A DNA stretch of 64,000 nt. Source: an uncultured Sphingomonadaceae bacterium (GTDB taxonomy: Bacteria; Pseudomonadota; Alphaproteobacteria; Sphingomonadales; Sphingomonadaceae). Under the pieces are notes generated by a model. That model made no database searches, was not told where the DNA came from, and saw only the letters and a program-made list of their open reading frames with translations. Positions 27,785 through 36,966 of this stretch are shown one piece after another. The position numbers and the translations under genes were made by a program. The DNA lies in the NCBI GenBank assembly GCA_947495985.1, contig CANMBD010000001.1:1674001-1738000 (forward strand), given 5' to 3'. Position 1 is the stretch's first letter; every line of letters starts with the position of its first letter.

Positions 27785-28777
27785 CTAAGATTTCATAAAA
27801 TTGATAATGGCTTCTGACAGCTGTTCGGGCTGGTCTTCCTGAAGAAAATGCCCACCACGTTTTATGGTCACGTGTTCAACGCCTTCTGCGCCGGGAATAC
27901 GTTCCTTAAACGCGACTTCACCACCTTTGGTCACGGGATCGCTATCGCTAAAAGCAGTCAGTACGGGTTTTTCAAATTTCTCTAATACCTCCCACGCCTT
28001 GTCATTGGCATCACGGTCCGGTTGATGGTGCGGCATTAGCGGCACGCAGGACGGGAATTTGCGCGCGCCGGCGATGTAACTATCGTCGGGGAACGGTGCG
28101 GTATAGCCATCAAGTACGCTTTCGTCGTCGATGTTCGAGAGCAGTTCAAACACGTCTCTGACCGAAAAATCGGGGCATTCAGCAGCATATTTCACCCAAT
28201 GCAGAAAAGCGGTCGGCGAGCCTGACTCGAACTGCTTTCTGACGGCGGCGGCATCAGGCACTGGTATAGTCGGATATACATTCCCAAGCATCTCGGACAA
28301 TTGCGGTGTCACGGCTTTCGATGATGGCAAACCGGTATTGGCGACAACAAGCCGGGCAAAGCGATCCACATTGTCTGCAACAACGCGAAGGCCAATCAAC
28401 CCGCCCCAGTCCTGACACATCAAAGTAACATCTGAAATATCCATCGTTCGGAACCACTGGTTCATCCAGTTTACATGGTTCTGGTAGGTGTAATCATTGA
28501 TATGCGTGGGCTTGTCCGATTTGCCAAAACCGATCAGGTCGGGTGCAATTACTCGGAAACCAGCGCCGGTGAGAATCGGGATCATCTTGCGATAAAGATA
28601 GGACCATGACGGCTGGCCATGCAGACACAGGATTATCTCGCCATCGCGCGGCCCTTCGTCCAGATGATGCATACGAAGCACCGTGCCGTCAGCGGCGGTG
28701 ATTTCAGAATAATGCGGTTTAAAATCGTAGCCGGCAAGATTTTCAAAACAGCTATCAGGGGTACGCAAGACTTTCAT
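27785..28777 (-). CDS. haloalkane dehalogenase-like alpha/beta hydrolase
   Basis: 330 residues, resembling DhlA along its length: CLHGQPSWSYLYRKMIP (51-67), nucleophile Asp123 with Trp124 (CQDWGGLIG), acid in AFSDSDPVT and His310 (GGHFLQED). In DhlA the Trp next to the nucleophile and one from the cap bind the leaving halide; FLHWVKYA offers a cap Trp. Preceded at 28802 by a regulon-1 palindrome. An epoxide hydrolase is less likely because HGQP/DWGG matches dehalogenases. Confidence 0.82.
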   Translation of the reverse strand: MKVLRTPDSCFENLAGYDFKPHYSEITAADGTVLRMHHLDEGPRDGEIILCLHGQPSWSYLYRKMIPILTGAGFRVIAPDLIGFGKSDKPTHINDYTYQNHVNWMNQWFRTMDISDVTLMCQDWGGLIGLRVVADNVDRFARLVVANTGLPSSKAVTPQLSEMLGNVYPTIPVPDAAAVRKQFESGSPTAFLHWVKYAAECPDFSVRDVFELLSNIDDESVLDGYTAPFPDDSYIAGARKFPSCVPLMPHHQPDRDANDKAWEVLEKFEKPVLTAFSDSDPVTKGGEVAFKERIPGAEGVEHVTIKRGGHFLQEDQPEQLSEAIINFMKS

Positions 28778-28801
28778 CGCTAAATTCCTATTTGATTATA
28801 T

Positions 28802-28818
28802 TGACACTATATATGCCA
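28802..28818. promoter_or_regulatory. operator palindrome, regulon 1
   Basis: TGACACTATATATGCCA, full match to the consensus, 25 bp upstream of the dehalogenase-like start at 28777, where it would overlap the promoter. Confidence 0.6.
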
Positions 28819-28839
28819 TATATTTCGAGTCAAATTTAT

Positions 28840-29766
28840 TCAGCTTTGTGGTGCCGGCTTTTCATTGTCTACCAACCGAAATCCGATATGATTGGCGCCC
28901 AGCCCTCGCTCCTGAAACTGCCGTGCAGTGGGGCGATAGCGAGCGCAATAATTGGCGGCGCAAAGGAAGGATCCGCCTTTGATTACTTTCACGCCTTCAC
29001 TGGCATCGGCGCGCGCCCCATCAGCCGAGGTCCACTCCCAGACATTGCCAAGCATATCATATAGCCCGTAACCGTTAGGCTTGAAACAACCCACTGGCGC
29101 GCGGGTTTCGAACCCGTCTTCGCCTAGATCCTTGGCTGGGAATGCGCCTTGGTAATAATTCGCTTGTGGCTTTCCATCAGCGTCTTTGGGTTCGGGCCGC
29201 GCAGATTCACCACCGTGCGCGGCATATTCCCATTGCTCTTCACTAGGCAGCTCTTTACCCGCCCATTTGGCATAGGCCAGTGCGTCATCATAGGCGACCT
29301 GGACAACAGGAACGCGATCTTTGTCAGTGATATTTTCATCAGGCCCCGAAGGATTGCGCCATTGCGCCCCCGTTTCCCAGCGCCACCAGCGCGGATCATC
29401 ACCGCTTGGCACATTGAAAACGGCGGAACCAGGCTCCAGCATTTCCGACGGCGCGTCTACTATCTTCGGGGGATCGCGTTCGGCTAGCGTCTTGTAGCCC
29501 GTTTCCTTCACAAAGGCCGCGAACTCGGCATTGGTTATCTCATGACTATCCATCCAGAAACCATCGATTCGGATTTCACGCGGCGGACCTTCTTCACTGT
29601 ATCGCGGGTTTTCTCCCATGGTAAAACTGCCGCCAGGAACCCAGATCATCTTGTTGTTGACCAGGCCCCGACACTTGCTGACTTCGACGGCTTCCGTGGA
29701 ATGATCATCTTCCGCGGTACCGCAACCAACAATCAGAAACGTTACTACCGCTATCCAGCCGCGCAT
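28840..29766 (-). CDS. formylglycine-generating enzyme (sulfatase-modifying factor), lipoprotein
   Basis: 308 residues. A lipoprotein signal ends at IVGC (Cys15), so the enzyme is predicted to be exported and lipid-anchored. The FGE-sulfatase fold follows (FTMGENPRYSEEGPP near 50, HEITNAEFAAFV, LPSEEQWEYAA, YDMLGNVWEWT). The two catalytic copper-binding cysteines of true FGEs are present as Cys269 and Cys274 (GGSFLCAANYCARYRP). It should activate both sulfatases in this window. It follows the TetR gene by 3 bp. Confidence 0.88.
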   Translation of the reverse strand: MRGWIAVVTFLIVGCGTAEDDHSTEAVEVSKCRGLVNNKMIWVPGGSFTMGENPRYSEEGPPREIRIDGFWMDSHEITNAEFAAFVKETGYKTLAERDPPKIVDAPSEMLEPGSAVFNVPSGDDPRWWRWETGAQWRNPSGPDENITDKDRVPVVQVAYDDALAYAKWAGKELPSEEQWEYAAHGGESARPEPKDADGKPQANYYQGAFPAKDLGEDGFETRAPVGCFKPNGYGLYDMLGNVWEWTSADGARADASEGVKVIKGGSFLCAANYCARYRPTARQFQERGLGANHIGFRLVDNEKPAPQS

Positions 29767-29769
29767 GGC

Positions 29770-30393
29770 TCAGTCGTCAATCTGCGCCGCAAGGTCGCTG
29801 ACCATTTGCGACATGGTGGCAATAACCTGCTTGTTGCTGAGTCCTTCATCCTGACGAAAAAGTCGCCAGCTATCAAAACTTGTCGCCAGCAATATCGCGT
29901 GACTGCGTTGTTTGTCTTTCTGAACGGATTTGGGCAGAATCCTGTTTAAAGAGTCCTTCTCAAACTTTAGCAATCGCTTGTAGTTTGACATTAACAGTTC
30001 CGAGCGAAACCGGACCATTGAGGTCATTATCCGGTGGGTATAAGTGGCGTCATTCACTTTCGCACGGCGCGCGACCAATTCGATCAATTGTTCCTGCCAA
30101 TCGTTCGACTTATAAGGCGCGGTCAGAAAAGATCTCCATTTTGAGTTCAAAATGCCGTCAATCTCTGCATATAACGAGTCCATGTCGTCAAAATGGCGAA
30201 AGACCGACCGCAATCCAACACCCGCGCGTTTCGCGACCCGCGCCGCACTGGGCGATGGATCGCCGGACTCAATCAATTCCATGAAAGCTTTGACGATTTT
30301 TGCACGGCTCGCCTGGCTGCGTTGACGGCGCCCATCGGGATGGGGCTTTTCCTGCCCTGTTTGGATCTGTCTCGATGTGGTTTGCTTTGCCAT
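29770..30393 (-). CDS. TetR/AcrR family regulator
   Basis: 207 residues with an N-terminal helix-turn-helix (SAARVAKRAGVGLRSVFRHFDD, about 48-69) and a helical ligand domain. Lies directly before the FGE gene (3 bp), and 72 bp after the DsbA-fold gene on the same strand. Given its place in the middle of the sulfatase set, it is the best candidate for the protein that reads the 17-bp palindromes; that is inference. Confidence 0.85.
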   Translation of the reverse strand: MAKQTTSRQIQTGQEKPHPDGRRQRSQASRAKIVKAFMELIESGDPSPSAARVAKRAGVGLRSVFRHFDDMDSLYAEIDGILNSKWRSFLTAPYKSNDWQEQLIELVARRAKVNDATYTHRIMTSMVRFRSELLMSNYKRLLKFEKDSLNRILPKSVQKDKQRSHAILLATSFDSWRLFRQDEGLSNKQVIATMSQMVSDLAAQIDD

Positions 30394-30465
30394 AATCTTC
30401 CTTTTGCGTGGGCTCTAGCAATGGTCAGCCGGTGTGCCAAAATATTTATTGGCTCTCATTGTCGA

Positions 30466-31815
30466 TCAGGTTGTATGCGCCGCGCGCCTCCGGATTTCAG
30501 CGGCGATCAGCCACAGCCTGTCCTGCCCCCATACAGCCAGATCAGGCTCGCTATCTGGACCGCTTAATTTATAACTCGGGACGCCCCAAAGCCCCAGGCC
30601 ATCAACCATTTCATCCTGATGACGTTCAACCATTGGCTTCCACTCCTCGCTGCCGAGATGTTTTGAGGCCTCTTTCCAATCTAGACCGGCGGCTTCGACA
30701 GCTTGCTTCATACCTTTTGTAGTGTGCAACGGCAGGCCCTCTGAGAAGGCATAATGGAGCAAGGATGACATCAATGCTTCATCCTTGTCCTGTTTCATCG
30801 CCCAGGGGAGAAGCGAGTAAGCAAGCCTGGTTGGCTCACCAATCGGTGTCATCACCGGACCAAAATTCACTCCCAGAAATTGCCCTTCGCGCCAGGTATC
30901 AAACATGATGTACATGCCCTTGGCGCGGGTCGCAGGTACACCGCGCATAATCATAGGCAGTACAGGCTTGTGATTAAACCGGATATCGCATTCATTTTTC
31001 ATCGCGATGGTGTGATCATAGATTATTGAAGTGTAAGGCGAATTGAGCGAGGGATAGAAATCGAGTGTCAGCTTGCTCGCATCAACACCGCTGACATCGA
31101 TATCGGGACGCGGGCAGATGAAGGCTAGTTCTGGTTCTTTGCAAACACCCAGATCGCGCAGCCGTTGCTCAAGATGGAACAAGCGATCGACACCCCAATA
31201 CCATTCGCCCGCATAATAGAAAGTCGCGCCTGAATAATGCCCCAACTGGTCGAGCCGCGCACTGCCCTTCTCCAAAATTGCGTCCATTGTTGAGCCGTCA
31301 GGTCCAATTCGGTTTTCCCCGCTCCACAGCTCTGTGCTTTCATCTAACAATGCGATTACAAATGCTTCATCTGATTTGCTTGACAGCGATAGGGCGCTTC
31401 CCATTTGATTGCCGATATTCGGCTGGATCGGCGCTTTTCTAGGAAATTTGAGCCTATAGTGGGGCGCTATCAATTCCGCATCATGCCGTGCCCATGCCGC
31501 GAGTTTCTCCGCTTCCGGCTGGTTCTTGCCTCCTGAAGCTCGGATCAGATGCGGCTTGATCACGATATCATATCGCTCCGCAAAGATCGCCAACACCTGT
31601 GCCGTCAAATGCGAATAGGGGTCATCCAGCTGGTGGAAATATTCCACCACATGCGGATCGCCGCTGCGCTGACGTTTGCGTTCCGCTTTCTCGCGACGTT
31701 TATTGACATTGCGCAGGCCAGTAACGCTATCAAACTGCCGCCGCATCAGGTGCCGTAGCCAGCCCGGCGGATCGACCATCAGAGGGGAATTGGGGTTTTT
31801 GTCAGGCTCCAACAT
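30466..31815 (-). CDS. tandem DsbA-fold protein (HCCA isomerase-like), no CXXC
   Basis: 449 residues with two thioredoxin/DsbA-like halves, about 40-230 (VVEYFHQLDDPYSHL) and 250-440 (LTLDFYPSLNSPYTS). The CXXC of disulfide oxidases is replaced by DDPY and NSPY, as in 2-hydroxychromene-2-carboxylate isomerases that use glutathione. A glutathione-dependent isomerase or transferase is therefore more likely than a disulfide catalyst. Overlaps the upstream gene by 14 bp. The double domain is unusual. Confidence 0.75.
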   Translation of the reverse strand: MLEPDKNPNSPLMVDPPGWLRHLMRRQFDSVTGLRNVNKRREKAERKRQRSGDPHVVEYFHQLDDPYSHLTAQVLAIFAERYDIVIKPHLIRASGGKNQPEAEKLAAWARHDAELIAPHYRLKFPRKAPIQPNIGNQMGSALSLSSKSDEAFVIALLDESTELWSGENRIGPDGSTMDAILEKGSARLDQLGHYSGATFYYAGEWYWGVDRLFHLEQRLRDLGVCKEPELAFICPRPDIDVSGVDASKLTLDFYPSLNSPYTSIIYDHTIAMKNECDIRFNHKPVLPMIMRGVPATRAKGMYIMFDTWREGQFLGVNFGPVMTPIGEPTRLAYSLLPWAMKQDKDEALMSSLLHYAFSEGLPLHTTKGMKQAVEAAGLDWKEASKHLGSEEWKPMVERHQDEMVDGLGLWGVPSYKLSGPDSEPDLAVWGQDRLWLIAAEIRRRAAHTT

Positions 31816-32440
31816 CGGTTTCGTACCTCTTGTTCTGTCGCCAGCCGATCAGCTTCCACCCGACAAAACCGAGGATCAGAAAGAACAGTCCCAGCATCAA
31901 ACGCACCTGTACAAAAGTGATTGTCGGCCGGGTTATAAACACCTCTGTATGCGCCAGCGATGCGCTTTTGAACTTGTTACCCCCGACCATCCGCTCGTCA
32001 CGGATCATGTCAAGCAAATCTCGCAAGGAACGGTATCGCACCACAGCAACCCGATCGATCCGCTCGCCATATTTGCCCAGCATCAACCCCGCACGCTCGC
32101 TAACAAAGACCGGATGTCCGCCACGCTCGAGCAGTAATGGAATGACAATTTCACCATATCGCGTCTCGGCTTCCGCAGCTTTGGCGCCTTTGTTGCGAGT
32201 CTCCAGATTGACCGCATAAAATTCTTTGCCGTCATCATTGGGGAGCATGGCCATAAGGTTCCGACTCATGCTGCCTTCGGGCGTGTCTTCAAATTTGACA
32301 TCATGCAGCTTCTCAATCTGCCCCAGCATCTTTTCGGCTTCGGCCTGCGAGATCGGATCGCCATTGCCGCCATACCATATCCAGAAGCCACCATAGAGCA
32401 GCAGCAGTATTGCCCCCCAGATGGTTTTTGCTTTCGACAT
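31802..32440 (-). CDS. bitopic membrane protein of unknown function
   Basis: 212 residues from ATG 32440, with AGGAGAG 6 bp upstream. A first helix at about 7-23 and a second at about 180-201 frame a ~150-residue soluble domain (VRYRSLRDLLDMIRDERM) likely in the periplasm. The region KFKSASLAHTEVFITRP looks like a conserved C-terminal block, but I cannot name the family. Begins 10 bp after the sulfatase stop. Confidence 0.72.
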   Translation of the reverse strand: MSKAKTIWGAILLLLYGGFWIWYGGNGDPISQAEAEKMLGQIEKLHDVKFEDTPEGSMSRNLMAMLPNDDGKEFYAVNLETRNKGAKAAEAETRYGEIVIPLLLERGGHPVFVSERAGLMLGKYGERIDRVAVVRYRSLRDLLDMIRDERMVGGNKFKSASLAHTEVFITRPTITFVQVRLMLGLFFLILGFVGWKLIGWRQNKRYETDVGA

Positions 32441-32450
32441 GACGGCTCTC

Positions 32451-34130
32451 CTAGTTCGGCCAGTAGATATATTCATCGCCCGCAACGATCTTCTCTGCCC
32501 GGGTCTTGTCAATCGCTATCGGGCTTTCCATGCTATAAGCGTAGAGCGGTGGTTTTCGATCCTTCTGATGAGCGGCAAGAAGCTGTTTCAGCTCAGCCAG
32601 TTTGGCAGGATTGGCTTTGGCGAGATTCTTCTGCTCCGCCGGATCATCGGCCAGATTGAACAGCCAGCTTTTTTTCTGCCGCCCGTTGATCTGCAGCTTC
32701 CAGTCGCCAGCGCGCACCACCTGATAGTAACCGCTTTGCCAGAATATCGCATTATTGGGGCGGGTGATGATTCCCGTTCCGGTAGCGGCGGGCAGCATGT
32801 TTTGGCCATCGATAATTACACCTTTGGGCAGTGCCGCGCCACCAGCGGCGGCCAATGTTGGCATGACATCCACATGCGCGACTGGCGTTTCGACCCGGGT
32901 ACCCGGTTTGATCTTCGCAGGCCATTTGATGAACATCGGTGCCCGGATGCCGCCTTCAAACAGGGTGATCTTCCAGCCGCGATAGGGTGCATTGACTTCA
33001 GGCAAGCCGATATAGCCCGCGCCGCCATTATCACTGGAAAACACGATGATGGTGTTGTCCGCTAGACCTTCTTCTTCGAGTTTGCCCATGATCCGGCCTA
33101 CGCTGCGGTCCAATGCCCGCACCATCGCCGCATAAACCCGCAACCGGTGCGGCTTGATGTCACCAACCGCGTCATAGTCCGCCTTGGTCGCCTGAAGCGG
33201 CGTATGCACACCCCAATGAGCGAGGTAGAGGAAGAAGGGTTGATTCTTGTTTGCTTCGATCACTTTCAGCGATTCATCGGTCCACCAATCAGTCAGATAG
33301 CCACCGGGCTTGAACCGATCGGCATCGTCAAAACCTTCATTGTGGAAAGAAGCAGCATATTGCATGCCCGCCCACAGGAATTTGTCTATTGGATCGAAGT
33401 CCAGTTGTGCTTTGACGCCATCCGGATCATCTTCCTCCAGAAAGAGACCGCTGGCCATCAGCAGGCTTTCATCAAAACCCTGGGCCAGAGGATTCATCTC
33501 TGCATTTCTACCAAGATGCCATTTTCCGATATGGGCGGTGTGATAGCCCTGTTTTTTCAGCAGCTCGGCGATGGTAATCTCACTGCCGGGCAGCCCCATA
33601 TCTTCGTAAGGAACCGCATTGTCAGCCGCTGCGTTATAATCTCCGGGTGGCAGACCGCTGTCCAGTTCGCTGCTGATTGTGTTGATCATACGTCCCATGC
33701 CTGGCGGCGTGGGCGTAAACTCATATCCGGTTCGCGTCGGGTAGCGACCGGTCATCAACATGGCGCGTGATGGTGCGCAGGTAGCGTTACCGGCATAAGC
33801 CTGATTAAAAATAGCGCCATCGGCGGCCAGCCTGTCAATATTGGGCGTGGGGACACGACCTCCTGCGACACCTCCTCCAAAGGTGGATATGTCATTGATT
33901 CCCAGATCATCGGCAAGAATGAAGACAATATTTGGCGGGCGTTTCGTTGGCGTAACAGCAGCCGTTTCTGGCCCTTTTTGCCATTCAACAGGTCGGTTAG
34001 GGGCAACTTCCGGATGGGTGAAGTTCTTAATGTAGGCCAGCATGAGACTAGTGCGATTGAGATAACCGACCGTGCCAAGCCCGATCAGGACCGCCATAAC
34101 TCCCAGCGTTATTTTCTGCCAGCGCTTCAT
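32451..34130 (-). CDS. membrane-anchored sulfatase (S1 family)
   Basis: 559 residues from ATG 34130. An uncleaved-looking N-terminal helix (~7-24) anchors a periplasmic sulfatase: NIVFILADDLG (67-77), formylglycine precursor C118-A-P-S-R, and ILPEVNAPYRGWK-like metal/phosphate region further on. In-frame starts exist at 34136, 34148 and GTG 34163; the last lies inside the operator, and the GAG 6 bp before 34130 favours 34130. Needs the FGE at 28840 to mature. First gene of the operon running to 28840. Confidence 0.88.
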   Translation of the reverse strand: MKRWQKITLGVMAVLIGLGTVGYLNRTSLMLAYIKNFTHPEVAPNRPVEWQKGPETAAVTPTKRPPNIVFILADDLGINDISTFGGGVAGGRVPTPNIDRLAADGAIFNQAYAGNATCAPSRAMLMTGRYPTRTGYEFTPTPPGMGRMINTISSELDSGLPPGDYNAAADNAVPYEDMGLPGSEITIAELLKKQGYHTAHIGKWHLGRNAEMNPLAQGFDESLLMASGLFLEEDDPDGVKAQLDFDPIDKFLWAGMQYAASFHNEGFDDADRFKPGGYLTDWWTDESLKVIEANKNQPFFLYLAHWGVHTPLQATKADYDAVGDIKPHRLRVYAAMVRALDRSVGRIMGKLEEEGLADNTIIVFSSDNGGAGYIGLPEVNAPYRGWKITLFEGGIRAPMFIKWPAKIKPGTRVETPVAHVDVMPTLAAAGGAALPKGVIIDGQNMLPAATGTGIITRPNNAIFWQSGYYQVVRAGDWKLQINGRQKKSWLFNLADDPAEQKNLAKANPAKLAELKQLLAAHQKDRKPPLYAYSMESPIAIDKTRAEKIVAGDEYIYWPN

Positions 34131-34157
34131 AACCATCTCTACGTTCATTGAATCTAT

Positions 34158-34174
34158 TGGCACTTATAGTGCTA
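34158..34174. promoter_or_regulatory. operator palindrome, regulon 1
   Basis: TGGCACTTATAGTGCTA matches 11 of 12 fixed positions. It sits 28 bp upstream of the chosen sulfatase start. Confidence 0.55.
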
Positions 34175-34280
34175 TATATGTAAAAGCGTCAAGCGACGAT
34201 GGAACTTGCAGCCCCGGCATCCTGTGGGAGAGTCTTTGTCCGGGGCGACAAGTGAAGAAGAGGAAGAGCTCCACAACTTG

Positions 34281-34318
34281 ACAAAGCAAAAGACGACCGG
34301 TTCCCCAACCGGTCGTCT
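34281..34318 (-). terminator. rho-independent terminator of the TonB receptor gene
   Basis: A perfect 12-bp GC-rich stem (34291-34302 with 34307-34318, loop CCCC) is followed on the minus strand by TTTGCTTTGT. It lies 26 bp after the TonB receptor stop and separates it from the sulfatase operon. Confidence 0.8.
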
Positions 34319-34343
34319 CGTTTGATCCAACGGGAGGGAAGGA

Positions 34344-36920
34344 TCAAAATTTGCCGCGGGCGGTTACACCAAACATCCGTGGTTCCTGCGGGAAAGCCGA
34401 ACGAGAGCCGGAACGCAATGTGGTGCTGAAGGTAACACCGCGCGTGACTTCATTGGTTAAGTTAGTGACCCAGAACTCCAAGCCCCATGCATCTTCAACA
34501 TCACCAATACCGGCACGCAGATTGACCTTGATATTGCCATCCTGAATATCAAATGGCAGCAATGGTGTGTTGCCGAGCGCCGCCGCCGTGGTTGGCGGTG
34601 TCGATGGCTGGGTTGACGTCCGGCGATCGCTCTCCATACGGATTTGACCGTTCAGGAAGAACTTCAGGCTATCTCCAATATCATTCTTATATGTCCCTCC
34701 CATGATACCGACATATTTTGGAGCATTGGTTAGCGGAGCATTACAAAGGTTTTGCACCCGCAAAGGGTTAGCTGCGGTCGCACAGTCGCTCGGATATTTC
34801 GCATCGACAATCGTTAGACCGCCATTGATGGTGAAATGATCGCTGGGACGAATAACTGTTTCAATTTCAACACCAACAGATTCTGCTTTCGGTACGTTGA
34901 AGGTCTGGAATTGGGCACCGGTAAATTCAAGCACCTGGAAGTTCGAGAATTCTTCGATAAACGCTGCAACGTTGAGAGTTACTGCATTATCAAGGAATTT
35001 GCCTTTGAAACCAATTTCATAAGCATCGACTTCCTCTGAAGCAAAGCGCGGGTCCGCCCCGCCAATGGCAGCTGTGGTATCAAGGTTGAAACCGCCCGAT
35101 TTATAACCATGCGTAAAGCTGGCATAGACGTTGATCGGCGACGCAAATTCATAAGATACCTTGCCGGTATAAATTAGCTCGTTGTCCTTAAATGTACCGT
35201 CGAAAGTCCGTGGCAATGGCAGGAAAGCCGATGCAGCCAGATCAGCAGGAGCCACGAACGGGAAGCAACCGGTGATCAACGCGGTAGGAATTAGCCCGGA
35301 AGCTGGAGCCGGAGCTCCAAGAACGCCAGGAATGGGAGGCTGGCCGGGAGCCAACGGACCGCCAAGAACATTATTCACAATGCCCGGGCAAGCTCCCGGA
35401 TTGGATGCCAGTTGCTCAAAGGCACCATCTTTGGATTCATCAGAATAGCGAAGACCAAGAGTTAATTTCAAGCCTTCGGCAACCTCCAATGTATTATGCG
35501 TGAAGATCGACCAGCTCTGGCTACTTTGAGTAAAACGATTGGTTGAACTTGTACCCGCCGGATTGACGCTGCCGGAGAAAAGCGACAGTGGCGTTGGGCC
35601 AAATGCGCCGTTGGTGGAAGGTAACAGCAATGCACCAACGAACTGATCCCATTGTGTGCCAAGTTCAGAAGTTGCTACCTGATCGATATCCTCATCAGAA
35701 TAATAAGCACCGACGAGCCAGTCGAGAGCACCGTCAAAAGCTTCACCCTGAATACGTAACTCGTGAGTCATTGTATCGATATTGGTGCCATTGGGTACTG
35801 GACCGGTCGAAAGGCCAACGTTGAACAGATCAAGAGCCGTAAAGTCGGAATCCGAGGTATTACTGGCATTAAATTCGCGATAGGAGCCGATGTAAATAAT
35901 GTCGGCGCTATCGCTCAGCGGAAATTCAATCTCGCCCGTGATGCCCCATTGATCAATCGCGTTGGTTGGAACGAAGCTTTGAGATGCCACCCGATCGTCC
36001 AAGATGGTTTCGGCAGCAGAATTATCAAAACGATTGGAATTGACATTGGGCTGAAAGTTACCACCCGTTGCACCAAGGCCTGCGAGGCCGAAGACACCCC
36101 CCGTTTCCAGTGCAGACTGCAGCAATTCAACTGGAGCACAGCAGTTACCATTAATCTCGGAATAATCGCCGATCAAGCGAACTGTGAGACCGCCGTCGCT
36201 TTCATAGCCAAGCTGGCCGCGAATCAAAAACTGATCAATCTCGTTGGATCGCCCAACTGTGCCAGTTGAGTCTACAACACGAACAAAACCATCGCGCTTA
36301 CGATAAGCGCCGGTTACCCGCAGGGCCAATGTGTCTTGAATCAGCGGGGCATTCACAGCACCCTGAACACTGATCAGGTCAAAATTACCGTAGCTTGCAT
36401 TTACAAAGCCGCCGAACTCATTGAGATCAGGACGTTTCGTGGTGATGTTCAATGCGCCGGCCGATGTATTGCGCCCAAATAAAGTCCCTTGCGGCCCGCG
36501 CAAAACTTCGACGCGCTCCACGTCCACAAACTCTGAAAGCGCAACACCCGGACGTGATTGATACGCACCGTCAATAAAGATACCTACTGCAGATTCAAAG
36601 CCAATGTTGTTCGAAGTCGTACCAACACCGCGGATACGAAGCACGTTCGTGCCTGCTGTGTTTTGCGCGTTTGAGGTCGAAAAGCTGGCCGAAACCTGCG
36701 AAATCTGTGTGACGTTAACAACGCCCTGCCGTTCCAGTTGAACCGGGCTAACCGCAGTCACAGCCAGCGGAATATCCTGCACGTCCTGTGCACGGCGCTG
36801 AGCGGTCACGATGATGACACTATCGTCAATTTCTTCTGCAGCACCATCCTGTGCAAAGGCTGGCCTACTCATAGCGGTACTGCACAATGCCACCAAAACG
36901 AGTTGCTTTGTAAATTTCAT
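34344..36920 (-). CDS. TonB-dependent outer-membrane receptor
   Basis: 858 residues from ATG 36920 with GGGAGAG upstream; a longer reading to 36947 would run into the operator. Signal peptide 1-23 (AFA-QDG), plug domain about 35-150 (VQDIPLAVTAVSPVQLE, GVGTTSNNIGFESAVG), then a 22-strand-type barrel ending in Phe. Likely brings the sulfated or otherwise bulky substrate of this regulon across the outer membrane. Two operator palindromes lie just upstream and a terminator downstream, so it is transcribed alone. Confidence 0.9.
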   Translation of the reverse strand: MKFTKQLVLVALCSTAMSRPAFAQDGAAEEIDDSVIIVTAQRRAQDVQDIPLAVTAVSPVQLERQGVVNVTQISQVSASFSTSNAQNTAGTNVLRIRGVGTTSNNIGFESAVGIFIDGAYQSRPGVALSEFVDVERVEVLRGPQGTLFGRNTSAGALNITTKRPDLNEFGGFVNASYGNFDLISVQGAVNAPLIQDTLALRVTGAYRKRDGFVRVVDSTGTVGRSNEIDQFLIRGQLGYESDGGLTVRLIGDYSEINGNCCAPVELLQSALETGGVFGLAGLGATGGNFQPNVNSNRFDNSAAETILDDRVASQSFVPTNAIDQWGITGEIEFPLSDSADIIYIGSYREFNASNTSDSDFTALDLFNVGLSTGPVPNGTNIDTMTHELRIQGEAFDGALDWLVGAYYSDEDIDQVATSELGTQWDQFVGALLLPSTNGAFGPTPLSLFSGSVNPAGTSSTNRFTQSSQSWSIFTHNTLEVAEGLKLTLGLRYSDESKDGAFEQLASNPGACPGIVNNVLGGPLAPGQPPIPGVLGAPAPASGLIPTALITGCFPFVAPADLAASAFLPLPRTFDGTFKDNELIYTGKVSYEFASPINVYASFTHGYKSGGFNLDTTAAIGGADPRFASEEVDAYEIGFKGKFLDNAVTLNVAAFIEEFSNFQVLEFTGAQFQTFNVPKAESVGVEIETVIRPSDHFTINGGLTIVDAKYPSDCATAANPLRVQNLCNAPLTNAPKYVGIMGGTYKNDIGDSLKFFLNGQIRMESDRRTSTQPSTPPTTAAALGNTPLLPFDIQDGNIKVNLRAGIGDVEDAWGLEFWVTNLTNEVTRGVTFSTTLRSGSRSAFPQEPRMFGVTARGKF

Positions 36921-36941
36921 GTTGTTCTCTCCCATATAATA

Positions 36942-36958
36942 TAGCATCTATAGTGCCA
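36942..36958. promoter_or_regulatory. operator palindrome, regulon 1, TonB proximal site
   Basis: TAGCATCTATAGTGCCA, 11 of 12 fixed positions, 22 bp upstream of the receptor start. Confidence 0.55.
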
Positions 36959-36966
36959 TTATGTAT

